The translations under genes were made by a program, and so were the position numbers. The notes beneath the pieces were generated by a model. The model was given only the letters and a program-made list of their open reading frames with translations, ran no database searches and had not been told where the DNA came from. A stretch of DNA of 64,000 nucleotides from Balneola sp. (lineage in GTDB: Bacteria > Bacteroidota > Rhodothermia > Balneolales > Balneolaceae). Each line of letters begins with the position of its first letter. Position 1 is the first letter of the stretch. Below are positions 7,956 through 15,754 of the stretch, in pieces. The stretch is taken from assembly GCA_002694685.1 (NCBI GenBank), contig NZMW01000014.1, forward strand, positions 26,536 through 90,535, read 5' to 3'.

Positions 7956-9956
7956 TTATTTCATCCAGATATTATTCTGACGATTTGTGTCAGGGTAATA
8001 GTGATCGGCATCAATTTCTATTTTTGTAATAGTTGAGGGAGCTTCGATGGTTGTAGATGTCATCCTTTTACCTCTCATCCAGTCTTCGACACCAACTCTG
8101 GTACTCATAGAGTTGCCGTCTTCAAAAGTGATCGTTAAATCAACTGGCATCACCACATTGCCAAAATCTTCAATCGTAATGGTGGCTTCACTACCGGATT
8201 GTTCAAAACCTGCAACTGACTGGTCGAGTGTCCAGGTTTCGAAGTACCAAGATCTCCAGAACCAATCCAGATCTTTTCCGGAGACGTCTTCAAAAGTGTT
8301 AAACATATCGTAAGGGGTAGGGTGTTTATATGCCCATCGATCCATAAAGGTTGTCCAAGCCTCAGTAAAAACATCTTCGCCTAGCACACCCTTCAAAGCA
8401 ATAAGCACAGATGCCGGTTTAGGATAGGATGCTACTCCGTAAGCCGGTCCGGGATAATGGTAATCAGACCAACGCATGATTTCACCTTCTAAGTAACTGC
8501 CGGCTATGGGGAGGTAGCTATTAAATTCTTTCAAGCGACTAAAAGTATCAGGAAATATATCCCAACGGGCTTGAGCTTCGTGATAGGTAGTTGCTCCTTC
8601 ATCCATCCATGCGTAACGGCGCTCGTTACTACTTACGATCATAGGGATCCACATATGAGCGATTTCGTGAGCGGTCACATTATACAATGCTTCTTGCTTT
8701 TGCTCTAAAGGAATATTGGGATTTGGAATATTATAACTGCCGATTACGGTCATCATTGGAAACTCCATGCCGCCACCAATAATACCGGCGCCCTCAACTG
8801 AGGTCATATGCGGCCAGGGGTATTCGATGCCTGTGTAATCTGATAGAAAAGAAATAGAGTGGGCAGTGTACTCAGCTGACTTTTCCCAAAGCGGAGCAGA
8901 CTCGCGCCAAAACGCATTGATCTGAGTATAGTCGGTATTACCGTCTCCGTCTATATCACCAACGGGTGTTCTTAGGGCATCCCACTGAGATTCAAGGGTG
9001 GCACTGAAAGCAATATCACGAACCTGTTCAGCCTGGAATTTCCATGTCAGCTTTCCTGATTCACTGGTATTGGTAGTATTCTTAAAGTCATTAATAGAGA
9101 CAATATTTACAACGGAATCTGATTGTGTTGAATGATTGTACTGTTCGAGAATCGAAGGAGCTAGTACTTCTTCAGGGTTTAAAAAAGCTCCGGTACTCAT
9201 TACTATCCATTGTTCAGGAGCAGTGATATTTATGTCGTAATCTCCAAAATCATGATAAAATTCTGCGTTTCCGGTAAAGTCATCTCCAAACCATCCATAC
9301 ACATCGTCATAAGTGGCTACATGCGGGAACCAATAAGCTAAAAAATAGAGGTTCTTTCGGCTGTACCCCATTCGGCCACTTGCTCCGGCTTGGGGAATTT
9401 TGAAATTCCAGTCAATCTCAAGGTCGATAACCTGATCCGGAAAAATTCGCTCATTTGGATATACAATCAAGTTAGTTCCCTGAACGATATAAGTCGGGCG
9501 GCTTCTCTGATTGCCTACTACGCTTTCACCGCCGATGGTAACACGGGTAATGTTTACGCCTCCCGTTATTTCGGCAATGTCTTTACGGGGCACTCCTTCT
9601 TTATGGAGGTTTTGGGCTAACTCAAAAAGCATAAAGCTTAGCGTGTCGGGAGAATTGTTGGTGTATGAAATGCTTGCCTCTCCAAACAGCATTGTATCAG
9701 CAGGCACAAGCTCGGCATTGATGGTATAAGAATAGGTGTTTGTAAAATAGTTGGGTCCCGGGTTACCGTCAAAAGAGCGATAACCGTCTTCAACAGCTTG
9801 TTGGAAATCAGAGGGTTCTTCTACCTCATATGGGATTGGGCGTTGGGAAGTAAACGCCGATGTCTCTAAGGTGGGTTCAGTCGTCTGTTTTGAAGGTGAG
9901 CAGGCAGTTAACAGGGCTAATGTGCTGATCAGGAAAGCACGAGAAATCGTCTTCAT
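7956..9956 (-). CDS. M1 family metallopeptidase lipoprotein
   Basis: A zinc aminopeptidase of the gluzincin M1 family, exported and probably lipid-anchored: the signal peptide ends in lipobox LTAC with Cys19. Zinc-binding HEIAH is at residues 430-434 and the third ligand Glu453 lies exactly 18 residues later, in the WMDEGATTYHE block. The exopeptidase GxMEN motif appears as GGGMEFP (394-400), a variant common in Bacteroidota M1 proteins. At 666 residues it carries an N-terminal beta domain plus the catalytic domain. It likely degrades peptides in the periplasm or at the outer membrane. It appears monocistronic, with its own terminator. Confidence 0.92.
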   Translation of the reverse strand: MKTISRAFLISTLALLTACSPSKQTTEPTLETSAFTSQRPIPYEVEEPSDFQQAVEDGYRSFDGNPGPNYFTNTYSYTINAELVPADTMLFGEASISYTNNSPDTLSFMLFELAQNLHKEGVPRKDIAEITGGVNITRVTIGGESVVGNQRSRPTYIVQGTNLIVYPNERIFPDQVIDLEIDWNFKIPQAGASGRMGYSRKNLYFLAYWFPHVATYDDVYGWFGDDFTGNAEFYHDFGDYDINITAPEQWIVMSTGAFLNPEEVLAPSILEQYNHSTQSDSVVNIVSINDFKNTTNTSESGKLTWKFQAEQVRDIAFSATLESQWDALRTPVGDIDGDGNTDYTQINAFWRESAPLWEKSAEYTAHSISFLSDYTGIEYPWPHMTSVEGAGIIGGGMEFPMMTVIGSYNIPNPNIPLEQKQEALYNVTAHEIAHMWIPMIVSSNERRYAWMDEGATTYHEAQARWDIFPDTFSRLKEFNSYLPIAGSYLEGEIMRWSDYHYPGPAYGVASYPKPASVLIALKGVLGEDVFTEAWTTFMDRWAYKHPTPYDMFNTFEDVSGKDLDWFWRSWYFETWTLDQSVAGFEQSGSEATITIEDFGNVVMPVDLTITFEDGNSMSTRVGVEDWMRGKRMTSTTIEAPSTITKIEIDADHYYPDTNRQNNIWMK

Positions 9957-10013
9957 GGTTCTACAATGTAAGTTATCAGGTATAAAGGTGGTGAGCGAGC
10001 TCAGGAAGTTGTA

Positions 10014-10400
10014 CTACTTGTGAATCTTACTTTGATTCTTTTCAATGGACTCCTTGAGGTCATTGAATTCAATCGGTTTCACAAGGTAATCAAGATAATC
10101 TGTTTCTTTTGCTCTCTGAACGTGGTGCGGATCCGAATTTCCTGTTATATAAATAACGGGCACATCAGAGAATTTTCGAATTTCTTTCATGGCCGTGATT
10201 CCATCAATTTCTCCTTCAAGAGAGATATCCATAAGAATAAGATCCGGCTTAATTTTCTGAGCTACTTCTATAGCGGTTTTACCATATACAAGCTCACCTT
10301 CAGCGTCATAACCCAATTTCTCAAGGTAGCTTTCATACAGAAGATTCAGGATCAGATCGTCTTCTACGATCATCACTGTCTTGTTCTGTTTCTTATCCAT
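10014..10400 (-). CDS. Single-domain response regulator (CheY-like)
   Basis: A 128-residue stand-alone receiver domain with no output domain. Acidic pocket residues EDD are at 13-15, phosphoacceptor Asp58 is in LILMDISLEGEIDG, Thr is in YITGNS and Lys in YLVKPIEFNDL. The insertion LEGEIDG after the phospho-Asp is typical of receivers paired with hybrid kinases or diguanylate signalling in this phylum. It may act as a phosphorelay intermediate or protein-protein switch. It starts with ATG after a short untranslated region and has no obvious partner kinase next to it. Confidence 0.92.
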   Translation of the reverse strand: MDKKQNKTVMIVEDDLILNLLYESYLEKLGYDAEGELVYGKTAIEVAQKIKPDLILMDISLEGEIDGITAMKEIRKFSDVPVIYITGNSDPHHVQRAKETDYLDYLVKPIEFNDLKESIEKNQSKIHK

Positions 10401-10629
10401 TACATTCCGTTATTTGTCATTGCCTATAAGCATATGTACCTAATAATAACATGAATTGATATTAAAGGAAATTTTATAACAATAAAAAATTGCAAATAAA
10501 GGATTTGTAGCTTGAAATAGGGTTGTGCATTCTAAATTCTTGATAAGAATCATTAATGAGATCTAGAACAAAATCAAAGAAGGATTCCAGAGAAGATGCT
10601 ATAGCGTTTAAACCAAAATTGCCGGGCAT
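10401..10629. other. Intergenic region without recognised gene
   Basis: AT-rich stretch between the response regulator start and the old tRNA terminator. I see no open frame with coding character. It should contain the promoter of the response regulator, reading leftwards. Confidence 0.5.
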
Positions 10630-10664
10630 AAAAAAAGCCTGTTTCTTTTGAAAAGAAACAGGCT
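10630..10664 (-). terminator. Original chromosomal terminator of tRNA-Leu
   Basis: A perfect 14-bp stem (AGCCTGTTTCTTTT at 10636-10649, complement at 10651-10664) is followed on the minus strand by seven T residues. Before integration of the element it would have lain just downstream of the tRNA-Leu gene, whose 3' part remains at 10675-10736. It is now separated from the tRNA by the 11.9-kb insertion. Confidence 0.85.
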
Positions 10665-10674
10665 GTACGGTAGT

Positions 10675-10736
10675 GTACCTGAGGCCGGACTCGAACCGGC
10701 ACGGACATTTTAATATCCATTGGATTTTAAGTCCAA
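10675..10736. repeat. Left attachment repeat (attL), partial tRNA-Leu copy
   Basis: 62 bases identical to 22547-22608. It corresponds to the 3' part of tRNA-Leu from the anticodon stem to the 3' end (minus strand), but the next bases (AAAG in place of CGTG) break the gene, so this is not a working tRNA. It marks the left junction of the integrated element. Confidence 0.92.
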
Positions 10737-10852
10737 AAAGTCCAAATAACTATCCGTTTCAGTTTATCCGCATTAGTAACGTAAATCTTTGCCTATCAAT
10801 CATTAAAGAGTTATTATTAGTATCGACTTGTAACTCACTATAACGTTATTTT

Positions 10853-10890
10853 GTTACCCCAGGGTTACCCCACGCGACGTATGGGGTAAC
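10853..10890. promoter_or_regulatory. Integrase arm-type site cluster, left
   Basis: Three copies of GTTACCCCA: 10853-10861 and 10864-10872 direct, and 10882-10890 inverted. Two more direct copies lie near the right end at 22448-22456 and 22459-22467. Short repeats at both ends of an element, outside the core repeat, are what tyrosine-integrase arm-binding sites look like. The inverted copy is only 17 bases before the integrase start codon, so integrase binding could also repress its own promoter. This assignment is an inference. Confidence 0.6.
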
Positions 10891-10907
10891 AAATAGGATG
10901 AACTTTT

Positions 10908-12110
10908 ATGGAAAAGAGCCTTACAGATGCATATGTGAAAACGGTAGAGTCACCGAAGCGAATTGAGATCTTTGATACCTCGAAATCAGGGCTGGCCTTG
11001 AGGGTAAACCCTTCCGGTTATAAATCGTTTTTTTACAGGTATAGATTTGGTGGTAAGATTAAACGATTTACTATCGGCAGCTACCCCTCTATTTCATTGG
11101 CAGAAGCTCGGCGCCGGGCTGATGAATTAAGAGTTCAGGTCCATGCCGGTGAAGACCCACAAGGAGATAAGCAGCGCCTCAAAAATCGTGAGGCACCTAA
11201 AACGATCGGAGAACTGGCAGATTTATTTGAGAAAGAATATATAGAACGTGAACTCAAAGAGAGCACTCAATCATCTTACAAGTCACGATTAAACAAAATC
11301 AGAAAAAAATTTAGCAGGTATTCAGTTGATGAAGTTACTCGTGGTGATGTGAAACGTTTTCTGAAAAAGATTGCTGAAAAGCAGCCCTATAACGCTAATC
11401 GAATCCAGGCTATTTTCTCCAAGATGTATTCCTTTGCCTTTGAGGAAGAGTTCACGGATAACCACCCACTTAAACGCCTTTCAAAATTTGGTGAAGAGGA
11501 GACTCGCGATACCAACTACTATCCCGAAGATATACGGAATATTTGGCAAGCTATGGAGGAAGAGAGGGAACCAACTCAAAGCCTTTTGAAGCTACTTTTA
11601 ATTACCGGTCAACGGTTGGGCGAAACCTCCCGGATGAAATGGGCTGATATTGATACTGAAAATGCTTTGTGGATAATTCCCAAGAAAGAAACCAAAGGGG
11701 ATCGTGTACACGTGGTTCCGCTATCTGATAAAGCCATTGAAGTTCTCGAACATCTGCATGAGCTCACAGGAGAAAAAGAATATGTATTCAATTCCCCTAA
11801 GAAGGATGGCCAGCCACTTTCGTATTTCCGACAGGTTATGGATCGGGTGGAAGAAGTTGCTGAACTGGATGATTTCCGGTTACATGATCTCCGGCATATT
11901 GTAGCAACCAACATGCAGCGGCTTAAGATCGATTTCATGCACATTGGGAAAGTGCTAAATCATAAGGGCATGGCTAAAGAGTACATTGTAACCTCCAGGT
12001 ACATTGATTACGATTATCTGGATGAGAAGCGAGAGGCATTGCAGAAATGGAGCAATGAACTGGAGCGAATAATTTCAGGCAAGAAAGCCAAAGTATTTAA
12101 GATTGGGTAA
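10908..12110 (+). CDS. int: P4-type tyrosine recombinase (integrase)
   Basis: A site-specific recombinase of 400 residues that integrates and excises the element at tRNA-Leu. The N-terminal DUF4102-type domain (SGLALRVNPSGYKSFFYRYRFGGK, FTIGSYPSISLAEARR) is followed by a SAM-like core-binding domain (about 100-190) and the catalytic domain. Catalytic residues seen are Arg in TGQRLGETSRMKW, His and Arg in HDLRHIVAT, His in LNHKG and nucleophile Tyr365 in SRYIDYDYLDEKREAL. The ATG at 10908 follows AGGATG by a normal distance. It reads into the element from the left attachment repeat, the usual arrangement. Confidence 0.95.
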   Translation: MEKSLTDAYVKTVESPKRIEIFDTSKSGLALRVNPSGYKSFFYRYRFGGKIKRFTIGSYPSISLAEARRRADELRVQVHAGEDPQGDKQRLKNREAPKTIGELADLFEKEYIERELKESTQSSYKSRLNKIRKKFSRYSVDEVTRGDVKRFLKKIAEKQPYNANRIQAIFSKMYSFAFEEEFTDNHPLKRLSKFGEEETRDTNYYPEDIRNIWQAMEEEREPTQSLLKLLLITGQRLGETSRMKWADIDTENALWIIPKKETKGDRVHVVPLSDKAIEVLEHLHELTGEKEYVFNSPKKDGQPLSYFRQVMDRVEEVAELDDFRLHDLRHIVATNMQRLKIDFMHIGKVLNHKGMAKEYIVTSRYIDYDYLDEKREALQKWSNELERIISGKKAKVFKIG

Positions 12111-12111
12111 T

Positions 12112-12786
12112 ATGGAAAATGACAAAAGAATAGATGAAGCTAGGGAAAGGTTATTTTTTACTGAACTTAGTGAAGAAGAAATTGAATTTGAGCAAAAATT
12201 GGCAAGGAATTATTACTTGAACAGGTGTATACCATCACCTAATTATAGTAAAACTCTTAAAGAATCAGTTCCAATTTCATATGGTTGGCCAAGTGATCAA
12301 GATGAGCAAATTAAGTTAATTAATGGTGATAATTTACTACCCATTCAGGTCTTAAAGCCAATACCACCAAAAGCTGAGGGCTTGAAATTTACAGAGGTTT
12401 CAACTGAGAACCTTCTTCATGATCGCCTTTTATTCAAATCTCTACTTCAACTAAAAAAATATATTGATCGACACAAAGAGCACTTGGAAAGGTTAGAGGG
12501 CATTATTATAGATGAGGCCAAAAAAAATGATGTTACTAAAAACGGACCAAGAGAATTAAGCACTGAAGATAAAATTTATCTTTGGATAGATGAGAATATT
12601 CCTAACTCACCAAATAAAGAGGATTACAAAAAAGCATTTGAGGTTGTGGTTAATCACCCGTCTCCTAAAACTGTTACAAACCAAAGTTTGATTGAAGCAG
12701 TAGAATCTAAATACAAAGACCTAAAAGTTGGAAGTAAAGCCTTGGAGGGAAGGATGTCAGCTTTTAAAAACTCATTACCATTGTAG
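12112..12786 (+). CDS. Unknown AT-rich gene next to integrase
   Basis: I do not recognise this 224-residue protein. It is soluble, charged and lysine/glutamate-rich, with a helical central region (LLHDRLLFKSLLQLKKYIDRHKEHLERLEG) and a C-terminal part that reads like a small helical domain. An in-frame TTG at 12103 overlaps the integrase stop, but ATG at 12112 is the more natural start. The gene is visibly richer in A+T than its neighbours, a sign of separate acquisition. Its position directly behind the integrase is a common place for cargo in satellites, so an accessory or anti-phage role is possible but unproven. Confidence 0.7.
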   Translation: MENDKRIDEARERLFFTELSEEEIEFEQKLARNYYLNRCIPSPNYSKTLKESVPISYGWPSDQDEQIKLINGDNLLPIQVLKPIPPKAEGLKFTEVSTENLLHDRLLFKSLLQLKKYIDRHKEHLERLEGIIIDEAKKNDVTKNGPRELSTEDKIYLWIDENIPNSPNKEDYKKAFEVVVNHPSPKTVTNQSLIEAVESKYKDLKVGSKALEGRMSAFKNSLPL

Positions 12787-12798
12787 AGATATTTTATT

Positions 12799-12826
12799 TC
12801 CTAAACTTTTCCTAAACCGTTTAGGA
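12799..12826. promoter_or_regulatory. TCCTAAAC repeats, possible operator
   Basis: TCCTAAAC occurs directly at 12799-12806 and 12810-12817 and inverted at 12819-12826, the last two forming a 17-base inverted repeat. It lies about 60 bases before the AlpA-like gene. Three clustered copies of an 8-mer suggest a repressor or activator binding site for the element's regulators. Confidence 0.45.
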
Positions 12827-12848
12827 GGACTACCAGTCCATCTTTTTT
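12827..12848 (+). terminator. Weak terminator-like hairpin
   Basis: The stem GGACT/AGTCC with a 3-base loop is followed by ATCTTTTTT. The short stem makes it a weak candidate. It would end transcription coming from the integrase side before the AlpA-like gene. Confidence 0.4.
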
Positions 12849-12888
12849 AGTTTCTGTCAGTTACAACAACAACCAAAGTGTAATTGAC

Positions 12889-13095
12889 ATGAGCAACTTA
12901 AATATTATTCGCATTCAGGATTTAGCTGACCGGCTTTCAGTAAGCAGGCAAACAATCTGGCGCCTATCTAAAACAGACCCCAATTTCCCTCCAAAGGTAA
13001 GACTAACAGGACAATGTGTTGGTTTTCGCGAGCAGCAAGTAGAAAGTTGGCTCGAGTCTAAAACTGAAGCCGAAACTGAAGAAGTAGCTGCATAA
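12889..13095 (+). CDS. AlpA-like phage regulator
   Basis: A 68-residue protein of the AlpA/excisionase-like MerR-fold family. The helix-turn-helix IQDLADRLSVSRQTIWRL and wing segment (FPPKVRLTGQCVGFREQQVESWL) match the AlpA pattern closely. In P4-like satellites and Gram-negative PICIs, AlpA proteins switch on excision or element genes. Here it follows the TCCTAAAC repeats, which may be its target. Start at ATG 12889 is within a non-coding leader of about 100 bases. A plain excisionase role is the alternative. Confidence 0.85.
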   Translation: MSNLNIIRIQDLADRLSVSRQTIWRLSKTDPNFPPKVRLTGQCVGFREQQVESWLESKTEAETEEVAA

Positions 13096-13179
13096 AAAAG
13101 GCCGTGGTTAGAGCCACGACCAGGGGAGAGGGCTAATAATTTAGCCTTTTCCCGGCGCACTTCAAAGAAGGAGGAGAGG

Positions 13180-13569
13180 ATGATAACCAATCGAACAGTT
13201 AACCCACCAAGCAGATTTAAACCGGAAGAAAAGCGGCGACTTATCAAGTCAGCCAGCTCACAGGAAGAAGCGATTAAGCAGTTCTTCAGAGAGCATCCAG
13301 ATGAGAAGTATCACTTCCAGGATGTAAAGTCGATTTTCAATTTCGATAAGGACTCAGTAAAAAGAAGCTTATCAAATCTCTCCAACCCCAGACCGTCCGG
13401 TCCATGGATAGACGACAATGGAGAGCCGCCGATTCTGAAACTTGATGAGAAGCGGAAGAACCCAAAGTCAGGAATAAGGATCCATCTTTACAAGTGGAAT
13501 CCGAAATACGGCCGGCGCCGGATGAATAACCAACCGAACCTCTTCGAGAGTAGGAGTTGTGCTGCATGA
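13180..13569 (+). CDS. Putative winged-helix protein of the element
   Basis: A 129-residue basic protein with a strong Shine-Dalgarno (AAGGAGGAGAGG at 13167-13178), unusual for this genome. The middle segment (QFFREHPDEKYHFQDVKSIF, then DKDSVKRSLSNLS) reads like a winged helix, and the C-terminus is basic (YKWNPKYGRRR). It ends with an ATGA overlap to the next gene, so the two are translationally coupled. A DNA-binding role in replication or regulation of the element is inferred. No family is recognised. Confidence 0.7.
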   Translation: MITNRTVNPPSRFKPEEKRRLIKSASSQEEAIKQFFREHPDEKYHFQDVKSIFNFDKDSVKRSLSNLSNPRPSGPWIDDNGEPPILKLDEKRKNPKSGIRIHLYKWNPKYGRRRMNNQPNLFESRSCAA

Positions 13570-14549
13570 ATAACCCAAACCCCAAAGTATGGGACTGGCG
13601 GTCATACATTATTCACTATGCCCCAGAAAACCCAACCTACCGGCATGTACTACTAACGCTTTCTTGTTTTATGGATTCGGCTGGGGGTAGCTGCTTTCCC
13701 TCTATTAAAAAACTATCTGAATGTACCTCACTTTCAAAGCCATCGGTTATCAAATATTTGAATCAGGCTGAAAGTGATGGTTGGATTGAAAAATCAGTTC
13801 ATGGCTTCTCTGGACAAGGCTGGAAGCGCCACGAATACACCGCATCTATACCTGAAAAGGTGGTTAACGAGATTAACCACGTAGGCAGTAAAGGTGGTAA
13901 ACCTCATAATGAAGGTGGTAAAGCTGAGAACAAAGGTGGTAAAGCTGACAGGGGTAAGGTGGTTAACCAGGTTAACACTATCTCTTCAGTTAACTCTTCA
14001 AATAACTCCCCAGTAGAGAGCTCTTCCGAAAAACCAGTTTTAGAAATCAGTGAAGATGCTCTCTCTCTTGTTTCATTTTTTTGGGAGTGCTTTTCTGAAG
14101 CCAATCCTCAGATACCAACTAAACCTAATGATGATCAGTCCACTCACTTTCAGAACTTAATTGATGAGGGTTACAACGTAAATGAAATTAAACAGCTTAT
14201 TGAGGCCCTTTTTACACTGGAGCTTGAGCCGTGTTTATTCTACCGGAAACATGTAGATGACCCAAAGTCTTTTGAGAAGCATGCGAGGAAATTCTACCTC
14301 CAGATACGTTCTGCTTATACCGAGAAGAAGAACAAGCCCAAAACGAGGGGTCAAAAACATAGTGATTTTATGCATTACTTAATGGAAGACCAAGCGCACT
14401 CTTCCAGGTATAATGGACATGGAAACACCCCTGACGCACAAGGAATCGCAGAAGATGTCGATGAACTCTTCAAAAACGACCCGCCCAAAAATTACCAATC
14501 CCGTTATGACGAGTCTGCTTTAGATAATTATAAACCACAAAATAACTAA
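13566..14549 (+). CDS. Replication-initiator-like helix-turn-helix protein
   Basis: ATG 13566 overlaps the upstream stop as ATGA, and an in-frame TTG at 13557 is less likely. The 327-residue protein begins with an HTH_36/replication-initiator-type winged helix (PSIKKLSECTSLSKPSVIKY, then LNQAESDGWIEK). A low-complexity linker with repeated GGK follows (about residues 110-140), then a helical C-terminal domain. The layout of N-terminal DNA binding, linker and C-terminal partner-binding domain resembles lambda O and DnaD-like phage initiators. Repeats that could act as iterons lie inside the linker-coding DNA. No primase or helicase gene is present in the element, so replication would use host or helper proteins. 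Confidence 0.75.
   Translation: MNNPNPKVWDWRSYIIHYAPENPTYRHVLLTLSCFMDSAGGSCFPSIKKLSECTSLSKPSVIKYLNQAESDGWIEKSVHGFSGQGWKRHEYTASIPEKVVNEINHVGSKGGKPHNEGGKAENKGGKADRGKVVNQVNTISSVNSSNNSPVESSSEKPVLEISEDALSLVSFFWECFSEANPQIPTKPNDDQSTHFQNLIDEGYNVNEIKQLIEALFTLELEPCLFYRKHVDDPKSFEKHARKFYLQIRSAYTEKKNKPKTRGQKHSDFMHYLMEDQAHSSRYNGHGNTPDAQGIAEDVDELFKNDPPKNYQSRYDESALDNYKPQNN
13857..13966. repeat. In-gene iteron-like repeats, possible replication origin
   Basis: Five copies of AAGGTGGT(A/T)AA start at 13857, 13891, 13912, 13933 and 13956. The central ones are spaced exactly 21 bases apart (seven codons), near two helical turns of DNA. The outer copies extend into GGTTAAC palindromes. Directly after lies a run of AT-rich sequence to about 14010. 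Phage origins of the lambda O type have iterons embedded in the initiator gene in this way. Confidence 0.55.
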
Positions 14550-14551
14550 CT

Positions 14552-15106
14552 ATGAATACCGAAATAACAAACATTTCCGAACTGGACTCTTACAGCGATT
14601 TAATCGCTTCAAAGAAGGCGAGACAGAATCACGAAGAGCACCTCAAAATGATTAATAATCAGTTGGAGTCCATTCACAATGATTGGAAGCAAAAGAAGCA
14701 AGCTTTGGCAAAGGCTCTTGCGAACCCAAATTCAAAGCTAATCGAAACTGAGCAACTGGAACAGGACGTGGATGATTTAAAGTCACAGATGGGGCCATTG
14801 AAGAAAGAGCTGGATGAGCTTTCACGTAATGGCTATTCAATGCCTGAGCCCAAAAACAAGTCAGGAACCTCGTTTACAAAAGAGGCTGTCTCAGTTATCA
14901 ACAATCAACTGGAAGAACTGGAAGACTGTCTCGGTCGGGCTTTCAAAATATGTGAAGACATTGCTGCTAATGAAGTAGTCGCAAACCAAGTGAACATGCC
15001 AAGTGTACCATACATCCACCCGGCGAAAGACTACATATCTCAAGCCCGAACTCATCTTAAGCAATCCCGCGGTAAATGGGATCACACTTATAACCAAAAA
15101 AACTAA
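14552..15106 (+). CDS. Coiled-coil protein of unknown function
   Basis: A 184-residue protein beginning 2 bases after the initiator-like gene, so probably in the same operon. It is highly charged and predicted mostly helical, with coiled-coil-like stretches at about residues 25-90 (MINNQLESIHNDWKQKKQAL, then LEQDVDDLKSQMGPLKKELD) and about 115-140. I do not recognise the family. Location suggests a helper of replication or a scaffold-like function in the element. Confidence 0.75.
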   Translation: MNTEITNISELDSYSDLIASKKARQNHEEHLKMINNQLESIHNDWKQKKQALAKALANPNSKLIETEQLEQDVDDLKSQMGPLKKELDELSRNGYSMPEPKNKSGTSFTKEAVSVINNQLEELEDCLGRAFKICEDIAANEVVANQVNMPSVPYIHPAKDYISQARTHLKQSRGKWDHTYNQKN

Positions 15107-15110
15107 GACT

Positions 15111-15419
15111 ATGAAAACGAAGAAGAATTATTCGATGCTCTGCAAGCTTTGCGATAACGTGCAAGAGCCATTATCAGTGACTCCAAAGAATGGGGATTTC
15201 TCAGCCACTTACAGATGTGACACTTGCACAAATGTATGGAAAGAAGAATATCCATTCGATCACGAATCAACGGAAATTGAAGAAGTGGAGGCAACTGAGG
15301 GTCCAGACTTTCAAACTCCGGAAGGTGACCCGCTAAAATGGAGCGCAGAAGAGCGTGATGGTTTTATTGAAGCAAATGGTCGACCGGCTTTCATTGAGCT
15401 GGTAGGAAGTACCAGGTAA
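15111..15419 (+). CDS. Small zinc-ribbon protein
   Basis: The start at ATG 15111, five bases after the upstream stop, gives 102 residues. Two CxxC pairs, CKLC (about residues 11-14) and CDTC (about 35-38), separated by about 20 residues, look like a zinc ribbon. The C-terminal part is acidic, with a short WSAEERDGFIEANGRPAF segment. It could bind nucleic acid or act as a regulator. The gene is followed by a strong intrinsic terminator that closes the int-to-ribbon gene block. Confidence 0.75.
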   Translation: MKTKKNYSMLCKLCDNVQEPLSVTPKNGDFSATYRCDTCTNVWKEEYPFDHESTEIEEVEATEGPDFQTPEGDPLKWSAEERDGFIEANGRPAFIELVGSTR

Positions 15420-15434
15420 TGTGTGTGGCATCGT

Positions 15435-15467
15435 GGGAGGGCGTATATAGAGCGCCCTCCCTTTTTT
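15435..15467 (+). terminator. Strong intrinsic terminator inside the element
   Basis: A perfect 9-bp GC-rich stem GGGAGGGCG/CGCCCTCCC with a 9-base loop and six T residues. It separates the replication/regulatory block from the tape measure block, so the latter needs its own promoter in 15468-15487 or read-through. Confidence 0.92.
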
Positions 15468-15487
15468 AACAACTAAGAAATTCAGAT

Positions 15488-15754
15488 ATGGACGACACAA
15501 AAGACATTTCAAGTACATTTTTTTTCCTTGAAGCCTCCTCTTCTGGAGAGTTACAAATCACGCGATTTGACAAGGCTATTCAGAGAAATATGGAAAATTT
15601 CAAATCGGGAAAACCTCTTGAATTTGCTCCATTGTTTTTGAGTAATGACATTGGAAAAATAGCGGAAGCAATCGATGTGCTTGTCGAGTCAAAGAAGTAC
15701 AAAAAAATTTATGCTGAGAAGCTTAAAAATAACATACAAGGACGGGAAAACTAA
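15488..15754 (+). CDS. Small protein translationally coupled to tape measure gene
   Basis: An 88-residue protein whose stop overlaps the tape measure start as TAATG, so the two are coupled. I do not recognise it. In tailed phages the genes just upstream of the tape measure gene encode tail assembly chaperones (lambda gpG/gpGT), and the position here fits such a role, but no slippery frameshift site is seen and no similarity can be claimed. The C-terminal half is lysine-rich and helical. Confidence 0.7.
   Translation: MDDTKDISSTFFFLEASSSGELQITRFDKAIQRNMENFKSGKPLEFAPLFLSNDIGKIAEAIDVLVESKKYKKIYAEKLKNNIQGREN

Noticed and set aside
10020..10454. 144-residue plus-strand ORF opposite the receiver gene
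   Set aside because: Antisense shadow with Phe/Ile-rich composition; the receiver on the minus strand has all family motifs.
10675..10736. Second tRNA-Leu gene on the left
   Set aside because: Only the 3' part is present; the sequence after the anticodon region differs and the 5' half is missing, so it is an attachment-site copy.
12103..12111. TTG start for the gene behind the integrase
   Set aside because: The ATG at 12112 directly follows the integrase stop and is the simpler start.
13891..13966. CRISPR array
   Set aside because: The repeats are 10-21 bases, in-frame coding and without unique spacers of normal length.
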